In this document: piece after piece, positions 47,421 through 59,278 of the stretch
Layout: every line of letters begins with the position of its first letter
How positions within the stretch are numbered: the first letter of the stretch is position 1
Source of the DNA: Rhytidiadelphus loreus
Taxonomy: Eukaryota > Streptophyta > Bryopsida > Hypnales > Hylocomiaceae
Assembly (NCBI GenBank): GCA_947034895.1
Contig: OX344762.1
Span: 19,820,760-19,884,759, forward strand
Reading direction: 5' to 3'
Length of the DNA: 64,000 nt
Made by a program: the position numbers and the translations under genes
The notes under the pieces: generated by a model
What the model was told of the DNA's origin: nothing
What the model saw: only the letters and a program-made list of their open reading frames with translations
The model's database searches: none

Positions 47421-48346
47421 TGTTTTCACACCTACCGATAGGGAGCAGCGGTGGTAGAAATGTAATGGAGTCAACAATCGTGGACTAGATGTGGGTGTGT
47501 AGCCGTGTCTACCAAGTGCCTTATAATTGTTGACACTGCGTAGGAGCGATGTCGTCACACTAGGAGGTGGAAAACACTGAATGTAATGTACATTGTTTAG
47601 AAATATTGGAGTGTGGTTGCACCAGAGGGCCAAGTGTTAGAGTATTTGGCGTCTTATCTTGGGTGATGGAAGCGTAGAGAAATTTTCTGTTGGAGACGTT
47701 TTCCTAGCTCCGAGTTGGTTCCGTTGACAAAGCTGGGTGCATGTAGTTCAATTTCTACAATTGAGCATGAGAGTCCTCACCGAATGTGCTTCAATTTTGT
47801 GAGTACAAATGATTGTAATTTTTTCAATGTTAGTAGAGCTTTCAAAGCGAGTTTCAAAGAGGACTTGACGGCAACAATGTTTTGAGCGACTTTGACAAGA
47901 AATCAGAACGAAGATAGGTGCCTTTGGTGGTGGCAAGTGCTGAGGGCGAGGGATTGCATTTGGCCTCCAGCAAAAGCTTCTCCAACAACAGGAACACAAA
48001 GAACAAGTGACATAATTTGAGTTATGCAATGCTGTTTTTAGGTGTCTTCGAGCAAGTACCAGGCTGATGCTTATCTGTAGCAATAGTTGTTGTGAATATG
48101 TACATTCCTGCTAGGATTTGCCATATTCCTACGATTGGTGCTTTTGGACATCTACATGATCGTCAAGTGCTGTTTGAGATACATGTTGTTGTAGATAGGT
48201 ATGATAGTCGAACGTTGATGCAAGTGCTATGAGCTAAATTAGAGGTCAGAACTACTTTTCCTTGGCATCATGTTCAAAACATATTTTCATGTTGCTCTTC
48301 TCATGTTCTTTGCAGAAAAGGGAATTAAAGAACGTGTTCCGCTATC
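47421..48346. other. GC-richer DNA upstream of the Harbinger relic
   Basis: About 900 bp with no supported gene. Frames of 72 and 111 codons on the minus strand are not recognisable. It may be the 5' part of the Harbinger element, since composition changes at its left edge. Confidence 0.35.
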
Positions 48347-49330
48347 ATGGATTTCTTAGAGAATATAGCAGACTTGATGTCTTTGGCTTCAATCATCCTA
48401 GTATTGTTATTCAGCACAAACCGTGCTCTTTGTTTGGCTGAAGAGAACTCTGCCAACGATGATTGGTCCTTGGACAATGTCAATTTCCTCCCATTTGCTG
48501 AGAGAACGTTGTTGGAATTAGATTGTACCACTCGGGCAACTCTGCACCATGTGCAGATTTGCAACACTTTGACAGCTATAGATGAAGACCTTGGTTACTG
48601 GGTTAAGCCCCGATCCACTACTTGGTTCACCCGTTTCCTTCTACATAACTACAATGATAGCCGTTGGGTTCAAATGTTTAGAATGACCAAACGTTCACTT
48701 CTTTGAGTTCTTTCTTTGTCACAGCTTCTGTCTCCTGCAGTGAAGAAAAAAGACACGAAGTATCGATTTGTTGTTCCAGTGACAGTACGTGTGGCATGCA
48801 CATTGTTCAAACTGAGCCACGGTGCTAGTTTGTTAATATGTAGCAAATCGTTCACAGTGGGACGCAACATTGTTTTAATAATGTTGTGTGAAGTGGTATA
48901 TGCTATAAATGTTTGTTTGTGGAATGAAATTAGTTGACCTTTTGATGAAGGACTTGTAGAGATAGCTGAGGGTTTCTATAATCTCTGTGGATTCCCTAGC
49001 GTGTTAGGCGCCATTGATGGCACACAATTTGCTATAGGGAAGCCTTGTTATGGATCTACTGACTATTTCTATTTTAAGTCAAGGAGGTATACTTATAAAT
49101 TGCCAAGCTGTAGTAGACAACTCCAAACGGTTTTTAGATTTGTATGTTGGAATGCCAGGCTCCACTAATGATTCCAGGATGTTGAAAAGGTCACGATTGT
49201 TCTACCGGGGTCAATGAAGTTGTCTGTGGGAAGGTAACTATGGTTTTGCTAGTTTTTCTTCCTACTTACTAGACGATGTGGCTAATGGTTCCTCATCGTA
49301 ACGTTGTTGCACTACCTGTAGCCGACGCTT
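48347..49330 (+). pseudogene. PIF/Harbinger transposase relic
   Basis: A first frame of 119 codons ends TRFLLHNYNDSRWVQMFRM and a stop. The frame picks up with VVPVTVRVACTLFKLSHGA, then after another stop GFYNLCGFPSVLGAIDGTQF, the Harbinger first catalytic Asp block (G-x-I-D-G/C-T), and TDYFYFKSRRYTYKL. One extra C near 49110 shifts the frame; beyond it the other frame gives QAVVDNSKRFLDLYVGMPG and TNDSRMLKRS, the second catalytic Asp block. The third catalytic residue region was not found. Clearly dead. Confidence 0.8.
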
Positions 49331-49544
49331 TGATCAATCTTGTCAGGCATGTCTATTGTGGATGTCTAGGAAAATCCGTCAAGATTGATAGGACAAAAAC
49401 ACAAAGAATTTGAAAAAACATGCCATGTTTTTAAAGTGACGTCACAACAAACATGGTCAGAAAAAGAGACGGAAGTGTGCTATGTGGCAGCCATGTAAGC
49501 GCCACATATGCAGGCGGGCAGTGCCCCATGGAATTTCTTAAACT

Positions 49545-49675
49545 TGATTTGCTGATGATGTGGCACTTCAAGACGTCATACTACTTGAAACGTGTTGATG
49601 ATGTGGCACCTGACGTCATACTACTTGAAACTTGCTGATGATGTGGCACCTGACGTCATGCTGCTTGAAAAAATT
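49545..49675. repeat. About 42 bp tandem repeat with TGACGTCA
   Basis: Three copies of 'gctgatgatgtggcac' then 'gacgtcatactacttgaaac'. The second and third copies read 'cacctgacgtcat', holding the palindrome TGACGTCA; the first reads 'cacttcaagacgtcat'. Confidence 0.8.
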
Positions 49676-49779
49676 AATACTATTTTCAGCAACGTCAACG
49701 TAGATGTCTAAAAGAATTTGAATGTTTTTTTTTGTAATGCCCACTTAAATATCTAAACATTTTTTTAAACGTCAGCTTA

Positions 49780-50010
49780 GACATACATCATACACCATAT
49801 AAAAAAATACATATAAAATACACCATATAGAATACATTGTACATCATACACAATACAAAATAGGCCATATACCATATATTATACACCATATACAATACTT
49901 TACATCATACACCATATATAATATATTATACATCATACACAATATCATGTCATACATTGTACACCATATATAATACGTAGTATATTATACAACATACACA
50001 ATATATCGTA
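49780..50010. repeat. AT-rich 'catacaccatata' low-complexity tract
   Basis: About 230 bp of irregular repeats of 'catacaccatat', 'acaatac' and 'tatattatac'. No regular period. Confidence 0.7.
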
Positions 50011-50324
50011 TTGGCAATTATATCAAATGGCCTAAAAAGCCACTTATATTATAAGTATATTGACATGACAAGACGGTCTACTTATATAGGTGTGGTGATA
50101 GGAGCAAAGACAAAGCATAAGGGATATGTAAAATTTAGAGATTGTATTTTATGAGAAAACATTTGGACATCTCAATTGACGTCTTAGTTGATATTGCAAA
50201 AAATATGTAGACATCCTCTAAGACGTCTCAGTTGATGTACTAGTTGACATCACAGAAAACATCTAGATGTTTTAGAAGATGTCTCAGTTGACATCTTCAA
50301 AAATAGTGTTAATCTAAATTTTTT

Positions 50325-51175
50325 GACTATGCTTTCACCATAAATGCTCCAAAATTGCCATTTCCAGGACAAGTACTAAAGTTTAGAGAAAAAAAACATT
50401 TGTACTCATGTAGCCTTAGGATCTTGCAATACACTAATTTGAGAAGATGTAGAAGAAAATTCAAAAATTTCTATTGTGTAGATTGCAAGATATTAGTGTT
50501 TGAATTGACAGAAATTCTTTAATTGACTTTCCAAAAAAATGCCCATATTGATGGTACTTCTTTGGATTCATTCTTCAAGGCAAGTTGGCTACATGCTTGA
50601 AAAATTTATGATCCTTTGGAATTGTACAACATATAGAAAAAAAATAGTAAGTAGGTAAAAAAAATAATGATTGAAAATACTAAATTGTCAAGAATTTAGT
50701 TATAGAATTGAAAAAAAGTCAATTCCAATGATTGCAATGTTGCAATAAATAATCTACATCCTACAATTTTATTTTTTTACAAAAAAAATAAATTGAGTTA
50801 AATAAAGGACTTCAAAGTTTATTTTAGAGTATCAAATCCATAATTGCCTATAAACTAAAACTCCTCATAAATTTCATTTCATTGATCAAAATGAAATGAC
50901 TAAAAGCTTTTTATGCATACATAAATCCAGAAAACCAATTTCAAATTTTTATTTTAGAAATAAATAATTTTTTGAAATTTTTTTGAGTAGCCTCTTAAGC
51001 AATGAAAATTACATACCATGTAGTCAAAATTTATGAAAATTATTGTGCCTTAAAGGTATCCTTCGACACATGTTGTGTGAAAATTTCAAAGAAAATGAAA
51101 ATAAAAATTCAATTAAGAGTGAACTGCCCAAAATCACAAAAATAGTGTTTGGGCATTTAGGAGTTAAAATTTTCA
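50325..51175 (+). mobile_element. Dispersed TIR element, copy E
   Basis: Left part 'gctccaaaattgccatttcc' followed by 'aggacaagtactaaag' and right end 'gggcatttaggagtt'. Interior blocks 'acatgcttgaaaaattt' and 'tttggaattgtacaacata' match copy B, so it belongs to the A/B subfamily. The terminal repeats are eroded. Confidence 0.6.
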
Positions 51176-54100
51176 GATGGCATCAATGTGTACTAAAGTG
51201 GCATGCCACTTCAGCTTCATTGGATGCCATATCATTGAAATTCCATGTCAAATACCATTTTTTTAAAACCATGCCATGTGACTACCCTTCCCCTGTCTTT
51301 TTTATACATAGTCAACATTTCACCTCAGCCCCCAATAATTTTTAGAAACTTATCCGTAGTCAAATCGTAAGCCCATGTGGCCATGGAAGTCATATCTACT
51401 CTATAAAGTATAAATCTTATGAAAACGAATATTTATTGTGATTTTTCCTTTAAGATGTATTGTTCTTAATGCTAATTTTGAAGAGCCTTCAACAATAGAA
51501 AATGAAGATTTGTAGTGGACACCCTTGCACAAAATGTTGAATTGGAAAATCATAATCATTCATTATAAAAATCAAATGTTTGATGCTAAAACTACACTTC
51601 AAGAAGACATCATTCTTAAGAAAAAATTAATTAGAATAATGAGTAGTTTTAATTAGAATTTCATTCACTTCAAAGTTCTATCAATACCAAAATGTAGTGC
51701 CTTCTGAGTTTCTGGTTTAAATGTTGTTAAAGTAATAGTAGAAGGTTAATACCTACTTCTACAATACTATTATTTTACTACACCGTCAAGATAAATTTTG
51801 ATTTACAAAATAATGAAATGGAACAAAATCTCAATTTATAGAAGAAGAGTTGCCTCATAAAATTCCAAGTTGATAGCAATATTGTTTTTGAATATATAAA
51901 CAAGAATTTGCACTGAGAGTATTGAATTTGAGTATTGAACATATGAAGATTGCAATGTCTTCTAATATATTTGATTTTTGTTGATTTTCAACAAAAATCT
52001 GTTGAAACCAACAAAACAGTGACCAAATCAACGTGCGACCAAATCAACAAAATCTGTCAAAATTCCTGTGTTTTCTACTAGTGATCAGATAGGACAGAAG
52101 CTTGTTATGACCCTAACGTTGATGTGTTTCTTGCAACATCCAACTAAATTAAGCCCCCCATGGCTAAAGTCCCATTTCTTTGCTCATGTTTTAAAAAACA
52201 TTCTTGTTTCATGCTAACATCCAAAAAAACTGGGGCTTCTACTAGTGTGTAAGCTTCGGGTGAAAAGACAAGACTTGGGAATTTTCCTCTCCCTTTAGCG
52301 CATTGCTCCTTTCTGACAGACGACGGTAAGGAAACTTTGGACATATTCTACGATCCTTTTATTCTAGCTTGTTTGGTAGCAATGAAGTTCCAATTATATT
52401 TATTGATTGTAGAGAAATATGAAAAGTAGCCGTTGCCGCTTGGTCTTAGCCTTGTTTCGATGTTAACGTGACTTAAGTTCCTATGCACATATGATGGTAG
52501 CTTCACTTCATTGGAAGTACTGCACGTACTAGACTTTGGCAAGCATTCCTGCAGCTATAGGAAGCGAAGGCAAAATGTAAATACCAATATTCCTATGTAA
52601 ATGTCTACTTTGGAGCCTTAAAGGATGTCCTCAGTTTTGAAGGCCAATTTCTACTTACCTTGGATTTCTACTAGTACAAAACGCTTTCAGCTTCTCCAAG
52701 ACAAACAAGAACTATTGCTGCTCTTGGTGAATGCTATGGTATATGTTTTTTTTTTTCATTATAGTTCTAAGTGGATTGTTGCCTTCCTTTCATTTATGTA
52801 TTAAAGAAGTTCAAAGTTTTGGCAGCATGTGAGGTCCACTGTTTTTTCCGTTTCACTCTATTCAGCCGCAAAAAACAAGCACTGTCTATGTATTGGGTGT
52901 AGGACGGAAGTGCAAAAGTCACTTCCTTACTAGAAGAAGAAATGTCTATGGATTATAGTTCTGTTGGAGTGGTCAGACGCAGTAATGGTGCGAAATGAAC
53001 TTATCTAAAGGGCTTTCAAAGTCAACACGTAGTGGATGAAAAGTTTTCTTTGCTTGTTTTCAATGCTATAAAGTCAAACATCATGCAATGTCTCAGTACT
53101 TCTCTTCCTTGGAGCTAGAAGTCATTTTGAAGTGCTATGTAGGAAACATGTACTAGTACACGGGTTCTAAACTTCAGATCTACCAAAATCTTTGTTTCCA
53201 ACTACATGGGGATGTTGTTACACAGAAGCTACTACTGTAGTAGAAAATCTGTGTCCAAATCAACAAAAAATAGACAAAAAAGTGTTGATTTTATTAGTTC
53301 ATTTTCTATTGATTTGGACGTGTTGACTTGAACTACAAAACAAGAAAGTGTTGATTTTTTTGTTACTATATTTGTTGATTTGGTCTCTCTCTCTCTCTCC
53401 CTCTCTCCCTCTCTCTCTAGTCTAAGTACTGTAATATTCCTACAGGAAATCACAAAAGAATGACCAACATGATCAGTAAACTTGACCAACTTGGTACACA
53501 AACGGGTCAATAATACCCTAAGAAACCAGTGCTGACCCTAATTTTTCAGTACCGCAATAGGTATAAGCGTACATATACACAACGATACAAGGCTCTCAAC
53601 GAGCAGACGTAACGTGTATAGAACCACGTGATACCCTGCACATACCAGGGCATACAAGGTTTAGAAGCTTCCAGAAGACCAACAAGGCAATTCTGAGAAG
53701 AACGTTGGGTTTCGCGCCTTGAGAGCTGGACAGGACACAGAGGGTACTCTGTGCTCCGCCATTGCATGTAAGGCCATATTCATTAAATTGAGACAATGTG
53801 GATTCTCATTTTAATCATCTTCCTAAATTTAGTATATAGAAGAGTTCATTAAATTGAGACAATTCAATAAATTGAGACCATAAAATGTTGAAAGAATAAA
53901 GAATTTCTACAAGTATAAGAAATTGGGGGAAAAAAATAGTAATGAAGGACGTTGAAAGGAGGGATTTTGGACGGAAAACTTGAATCATTTATAATAAGTA
54001 CTTAACTAAAATATCTAAGTAAATAGTTTGACATATGGTGAGGTAGAGAATTTTGAAATCATGCACAATAGAATACATTTGTACACCTAGCCTTACCAAA

Positions 54101-54566
54101 AACTACAATTTCAAAGTGAAGAATTTAACATATGCTTAGATAGAGAAGTTTAGAATTACTTTGTATAGAAAACATTAGTACTCCTAGTGTTCCAAAACAA
54201 ATGTCATACACAATGGAATTACAATGAAGAATTTACAAAATACACAATACAATACAAGAATAAAGAATAGGAATATATTATATTATATTGTACAACATCT
54301 ATAACATCAAATTCTAAAGTAATATAACAATTAAAACAATGAACTAAAAGAATAAAAAAACTAAATCTATTTCATCTTCTCCACATGTTTTTTTCTAACA
54401 ATTTTTCATTATATTTTTTTTGAGACATATCTAAAAACACTATCAACTTCTACAACTCCTTATAATTTTTTTTTCCATTTTTTTTTCATCCTTCCTAAAG
54501 TTAAGAAAATAACGTACAAACACGCGAAACTCCTAATGACTTTCTATGCCTACAAACTATTCATCT
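51176..54566. other. AT-rich DNA with CACTA-end debris
   Basis: No supported gene. Fragments resembling CACTAG-type ends occur at 52072-52084 ('gttttctactagtg') and near 53232 ('gtagtagaaaatctgtg'), each beside 'caaatcaaca' motifs, but I could not pair them into elements with target duplications. A CT microsatellite lies at 53385-53420. Confidence 0.45.
53385..53420. repeat. (CT)n microsatellite
   Basis: About 36 bases of CT repeats with a few CCC interruptions. Confidence 0.95.
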
Positions 54567-57416
54567 TCACTCCGAAGATACATTATTGCTTTCGCCAGAG
54601 ACATATGCATCCACCGATGTGTGGATGATAGCAATTTGCGTTTTGGGAATTCTAACTCTTGGATCAGAAGTGCCTTTTTTGAAACGTGGCTTCCAAGCAG
54701 TCATAATGCAATCTGTATGCGTCCAACTCGGAGAGATAGCATTATCCTCGCACCAAGAATTCCCTTGTTTTGTGTCCCACCCAACATATGTTTCTTCATT
54801 GGTATGATGAAAAGACGTAGGTGTCCAATATTGCAGTTGAATTGAATTGACATGCCCTGGATCTGGATTAGGATTTGTTAGAGCTCAAGCAAGCCAAAAT
54901 GGACGGAGGTCACCGTCAGCAGGGCGATCAACAACTAAGTAACCTGCATATACATCACGGCCAACACGAAATGAAGGAGGTGGACGATCACGCCTGTGAC
55001 CAACAAAAGGTGCATCTTCCGCAAACTCTTCACGCATCGTGCCATCATCTAGGTATTGGTCTTCCACCTCATCGGCAATTCGAGAATTTGGCCAAAATCC
55101 ATACCGTAATGTCTCATGCACCACAAGTGGAGCATTGAGAGCACTTCTTACACCCTCCCAATATTTTTGCACCGGCTCATTTTTCCTCCTAAACTCGCCA
55201 GATAAGTCTTGATTTCCCATTGCTCCCCACAATGCAATGTATCCATCCAAACCCTTGCAAATCTCATCAAAGCAACGCATTTGTTGCGGTGCCAAAGGTA
55301 GAGGACTACCCCTCGGTACTTTAGGGTGTCCATCTATTGTCTCCTTCCACAAGCGAATCCCCCCACCCTCTTTCGGCAACCAATCAACATCGGTACAAAG
55401 GATCTTGTACTGCATCAATGGCCATCCATTAGAGTCCTTATAAAACTTGAACTGCTGCGCTTGAGAATGACCTTGAAGAGAATCATCGCCTGTATGCAAA
55501 TATCCGTCCACAAATCGCTTGAAATCTGGAACCTCTTCAATGAGATGAGGAATCACGGGTTGTGTTTCGCAATCCATGAAAGACTTCATCAACCTCGGAA
55601 GCGTGGGGTAGTCATTCGTCTTCAATTTGGTGCTCCAACGACCAAATAGAGCATCAATGTCCTCGTGAGTGTGTCCAACAATGAGGAAATTGATGTATAT
55701 CTCTCGGAAAATAGCTCTATAGACAAGGAGAGAACAGAATGCAAAACCCCACCGATTCTTGTTGTCGCCAGAAGCATTGTCAAGCTGAAGAGTCAATGTT
55801 GGAGGAAGAGGTTGAGCTTCCGCCAACACTTCAGGGGGGGACCCAAGAGAGTCCGTGCAAATCTCTGAGCCTATTAACAAAGCCTCTGTCAATTCAGTAC
55901 GCTCTCCTCCTACAAACAATTGACGAGATGAATGCTTCGGTTGGGACTCTAGATCACGCAATAATTTTGCAATGGATCCAATAGTATGGTTGGAGTCTGT
56001 TGGGAAGATGTCCAAGCCATAGTGTGCATATCGCACATCTCCATGACCATGAGCAATCATGCCCGTAACAGCGACAGGCATCTTCATGAAAGAATCATTT
56101 CCCTTACTCTTGTGAGAGTAATGAGGAGAAGCAGTCTTGGAGTGATCCATCTTGTCATGGATTATAGTCAAAACCTTGTCAGGATACATCTCAGACATTG
56201 AGCGGTTTCCATAATACAAGTCCCTATGCGCCTTCTGTCCCGATAGGTGCACTCTCAATTTGTTAGACCACACGTCTTGTGCTCGCGAATGTGGAGTGCA
56301 AGCACTCTTAAGTTGCCTATATCTATCGTACATTCCACAACGAGCAAAACTATCGCCTCTAGCCTTGGGAGCATACTCAGGAAAAGATTGACGACGAATG
56401 TTGCTCAATCCACTAGTCGAAATATGTTGCAATTGAAGTGAAGAATTGACATTGTTGATCTGTGGCAACTTGTCCTTCCAACGAAATGCAGACGGTAGGA
56501 CCATGGAGGGAACTTTCTCTCCAGACTCAAGGGTCCTCGATTTGTGGGGCATCGTGTCCGCTTCATTCTCCACTAATAATTGAAGAGTTGTTGTGGCTTG
56601 CAAAGTGTGTGTCCGAGGTTTTTTCATTCCAAGGTTGCCATGATGCTCTGGTTTTTGGTCATCTTTTGCCATCTTCTTGTATCTATAAAAAGTAGCCTTC
56701 GATACTCCATGGATGGCGCACCAAGCAACCGAACAAATCTCATGGTTTGCCAAGGTGATCATGTCCCTACCATTGGAATCAGTGTGGGTTTACTTGTGCA
56801 CGTCAAGCAGACGTGACTTGCGCCAGAACACTCCACCGTCAATATGAAGTAGAGACCGAACGGCTTGAATCTGACCCCATGGAAATGGTTGCAAGCAATT
56901 ATTTTGGCAACATTTCATACTAGAAACATCTGCAATTGTTTGCTCAGTGAGGAGGGCTTCTTTCTTCGGGAGATTGGTAGGCTCAATCTTCTCATGTGAG
57001 CTTTCATAAGAGCGAACTCCAATCCGAACACGCCGCCTCGAACCGCTTGAAGAGACTGCAGTATTGAAGAGATGCGTTTGTTCGTGGTCATATAAGCTGG
57101 CACCATTAAGGTAGACCCTGGAAATGTGCCAGGAGTGCATGGTCCACATCCACTCCGATGGAACATCTGCCTCACACAAAGACTCTGCAATCTGAATTGC
57201 AACCCGGTCATCACCGAGTGGCTTTCCGTCCATGTCAATGACGAGATCTACATCAACACTATGACAAATTCCTTTTGCCACCTCGACCCCCTCTTCATTT
57301 CTGAGTGTGACGCATTTGGTATACCAAGAAGCTCGAGGAAAACCCTCGCAGGCTGCGACACCCGGCGGCAAAGTTGGCACTGGAACTGTAAACTCGTTGG
57401 CTTCTGAAGTATCCAT
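54567..57416 (-). pseudogene. DUF7869-like, transposase-type gene with two in-frame stops
   Basis: One minus-strand frame of 950 codons from ATG 57416, which directly follows a CAG acceptor, to TGA 54569-54567. It is interrupted only by TAA at 56792-56790 (codon 209) and TGA at 54887-54885 (likely from CGA). It has an N-terminal region, a CCQNNC cysteine motif, HGVSKATFYRYKK (helix-turn-helix-like), then TIIHDKMDHSK (about 421-424), LTLQLDNASGDNKNRW (D546) and FLIVGHTHEDIDALFGRW (E585), then an aromatic tail with LTNPNPDPGHVN and DCIMTAW. I recall the LDN...NKN...GHTHEDID block from DUF7869 proteins of mosses, algae and animals. Acidic residues spaced D-D-E would suit an RNase H-fold nuclease; that is inference. 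The frame after both stops is intact, so damage is recent or the stops are read through. Confidence 0.72.
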
Positions 57417-57458
57417 TCTGCGCGTGAAAGAACACCAATTAAGTAATACAATTGAGAG

Positions 57459-57480
57459 TATCCTCGAGGCGAGGATAATA
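57459..57480. repeat. Single copy of the right-end palindrome
   Basis: 'tatcctcg' - 'agg' - 'cgaggata' lies about 45 bp upstream of the transposase-like ATG. It has the arms of the array palindrome with a different three-base centre. Confidence 0.75.
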
Positions 57481-57898
57481 AATAAGAACGACACATTGAC
57501 AAAATCAGGTGCAAAGTGACTTGCACAGGAGAGTAAAATTGTAAACAATTTTGTGATCATATATAATATTCCATCCACCTAGACTAAAGAACTGAAAATG
57601 CGACGAATTAGCACAGCAGAACCAAAAAATAGAATTTAATCTATTATCTTTGCATTCCTGAAAAGAATAATGAATTTTATTACTTTATCTACCAAACACT
57701 CTTAACTAGGAGTAAGAAAATCAAAGGTATCTTTGATTCGAAGATAGCAGACGTCAAAGATTGAGAGATTTTATGCAGTCCCACACACATCATTTGAGTG
57801 TCAGAGTTATTTTGTATATAGCTTTGTATACCATCTCGAATGTCAATGAATGTCTTTCTTTGTCCATGGTTATCATTTACATTCTATGCATGTGTGCG

Positions 57899-58310
57899 AT
57901 TATCCTCGAGCCGAGGATAACCTCCATGCTTGTGCGTGATTATCCTTGAGCCGAGGATAGCCTCCATGCATGAGTGTGATTATCCTCGAGCCGAGGATAA
58001 CCTCCATTCATGTGTGTGATTATCCTCGGTTCGAGGATAACATCCATGCATATGTGAGATTATCCTCGGTTCGAGGATAACCTCCATGCATGTGTGAGAT
58101 TATCCTCGGTTCGAGGATATCCTCCATGCATGTGTGAGATTATCCTCGGTTCGAGGATATCCTCCATGCATGTGTGAGATTATCCTCGGTTCGAGGATAT
58201 CCTCCATGCATGTGTGAGATTATCCTCGGTTCGAGGATAACCTCCATGCATGAATGTGATTATCCATGCATGTTTGTGATTATCCTCGAACCGAGGATAT
58301 CCTCCATGCA
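57899..58310. repeat. Palindrome array 1, ten units, exact 40 bp period
   Basis: Each unit is TTATCCTCG, a three-base centre, CGAGGATAA, then 'cctccatgcatgtgtgaga' or a variant. Starts lie near 57899, 57939, 57979, 58019, 58059, 58099, 58139, 58179, 58219 and 58279. The last step holds an extra 20 bp partial unit without palindrome. The centre is AGC in units 1-3, GTT in units 4-9 and AAC in unit 10. 'ccatgcatg' in the spacer is itself palindromic. It lies upstream of the transposase-like gene, possibly in its 5' intron. Confidence 0.95.
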
Positions 58311-58860
58311 CGTATGTGTTAGACAAATTTATAGTTCCGATATTTACGGCGTGAAAAGCGGTTGTTCTTCTCGAGCATAACAGACGAAGTCCAACATTTG
58401 AGACGTGACACCGGAATTCTGAACTCCAAGAATCGGAGGACTACGTAATACTGCATGTACCTTTGCTTAACACTGAGGAGCAAGAGCACGAATCTAGCAC
58501 TCAATGAGAAGGGAAGAAGGGAAATAGAGGCACTTACGATAACCCGTGCGAAACTAAGCCCCCTAGTCAATGAAACATGTAACATGTAAATGAATGCAAA
58601 AACAGAAGTTCGAAGGCCGTGCGGTAGCAATGTCTACAAGAAGCCGCGGAGGAGGGAAAACTGGAAAACACGAGAGAGGAAATGAGGTGAGGAAGAGAGA
58701 CGATGCAAACACTAACGGGAGAAAATGAGCGGGAAATACAACAGCATTTGAGTTCTTCATGATTTTCTGGACGTAGGGGAGAAGTACCTCCTCGGATTAG
58801 GGGGGCGTTGACATTCGATTCGCACAAATAATGACAACGATGTGGAATATGAAGGAACTT
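58311..58860 (-). promoter_or_regulatory. Probable 5' leader of the transposase-like gene
   Basis: GC-richer than both sides, with pyrimidine-rich runs on the minus strand ('cctcctccgcggcttcttg'). Frames up to 103 codons have no recognisable product. Because the minus-strand ATG at 57416 follows an acceptor, an upstream non-coding exon is expected here, with palindrome array 1 in the intron between. Inference only. Confidence 0.35.
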
Positions 58861-59189
58861 TTCATTAATAGAATTGGAATCTGACGTAGCCGATCTTTTT
58901 AAGATTTAAATAGGGCAATTTATAATTTGTGGATTTTTTGGCAGTCACCTTTTCTCAGAGAATGTGGAAATATTCGTTGAAAGCAGAGCGGAATTTAGAA
59001 TTTGGCAAATTTGGCAATTCATACACCACCCGCCAAACACCCTTCTCTTTAAAATAGTTTATTCTTAAGTCCGATTTAGATGAATGTGTAGGGGGAGGTA
59101 ACCACACCAATTTGCCACATGTTGGGTCCAATGTGCATTGGCTATAAACAAAATTGTACCTAATGTAAGCTTTTAATAGGGAATGAAGT

Positions 59190-59278
59190 TAGGGCTTTAG
59201 GGTCTGGGGATCAATGTTTCTAGGGTTTAGGGTTTAGGGTATAGGCTTTAAGGTTTAGGTTCTAGGGTTTAGGGTTTG
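59190..59278. repeat. Interstitial telomere-like tract
   Basis: About 85 bp of degenerate 'gggtttagggtttagggtat' and 'tagggtttagggtttgac' heptamers, the plant telomere motif TTTAGGG, with one 'ggtctgggga' interruption. Confidence 0.85.

Noticed and set aside
51960..53400. A CACTA element between the CACTAG-like ends near 52084 and 53232
   Set aside because: The two ends do not pair as inverted repeats in the right orientation and no 3 bp duplication was found.
56790..56792. An intron removing the TAA in the transposase-like gene
   Set aside because: The nearest donor and acceptor would define an intron of about 25 bases, too short to be credible, so I treat it as a stop codon.
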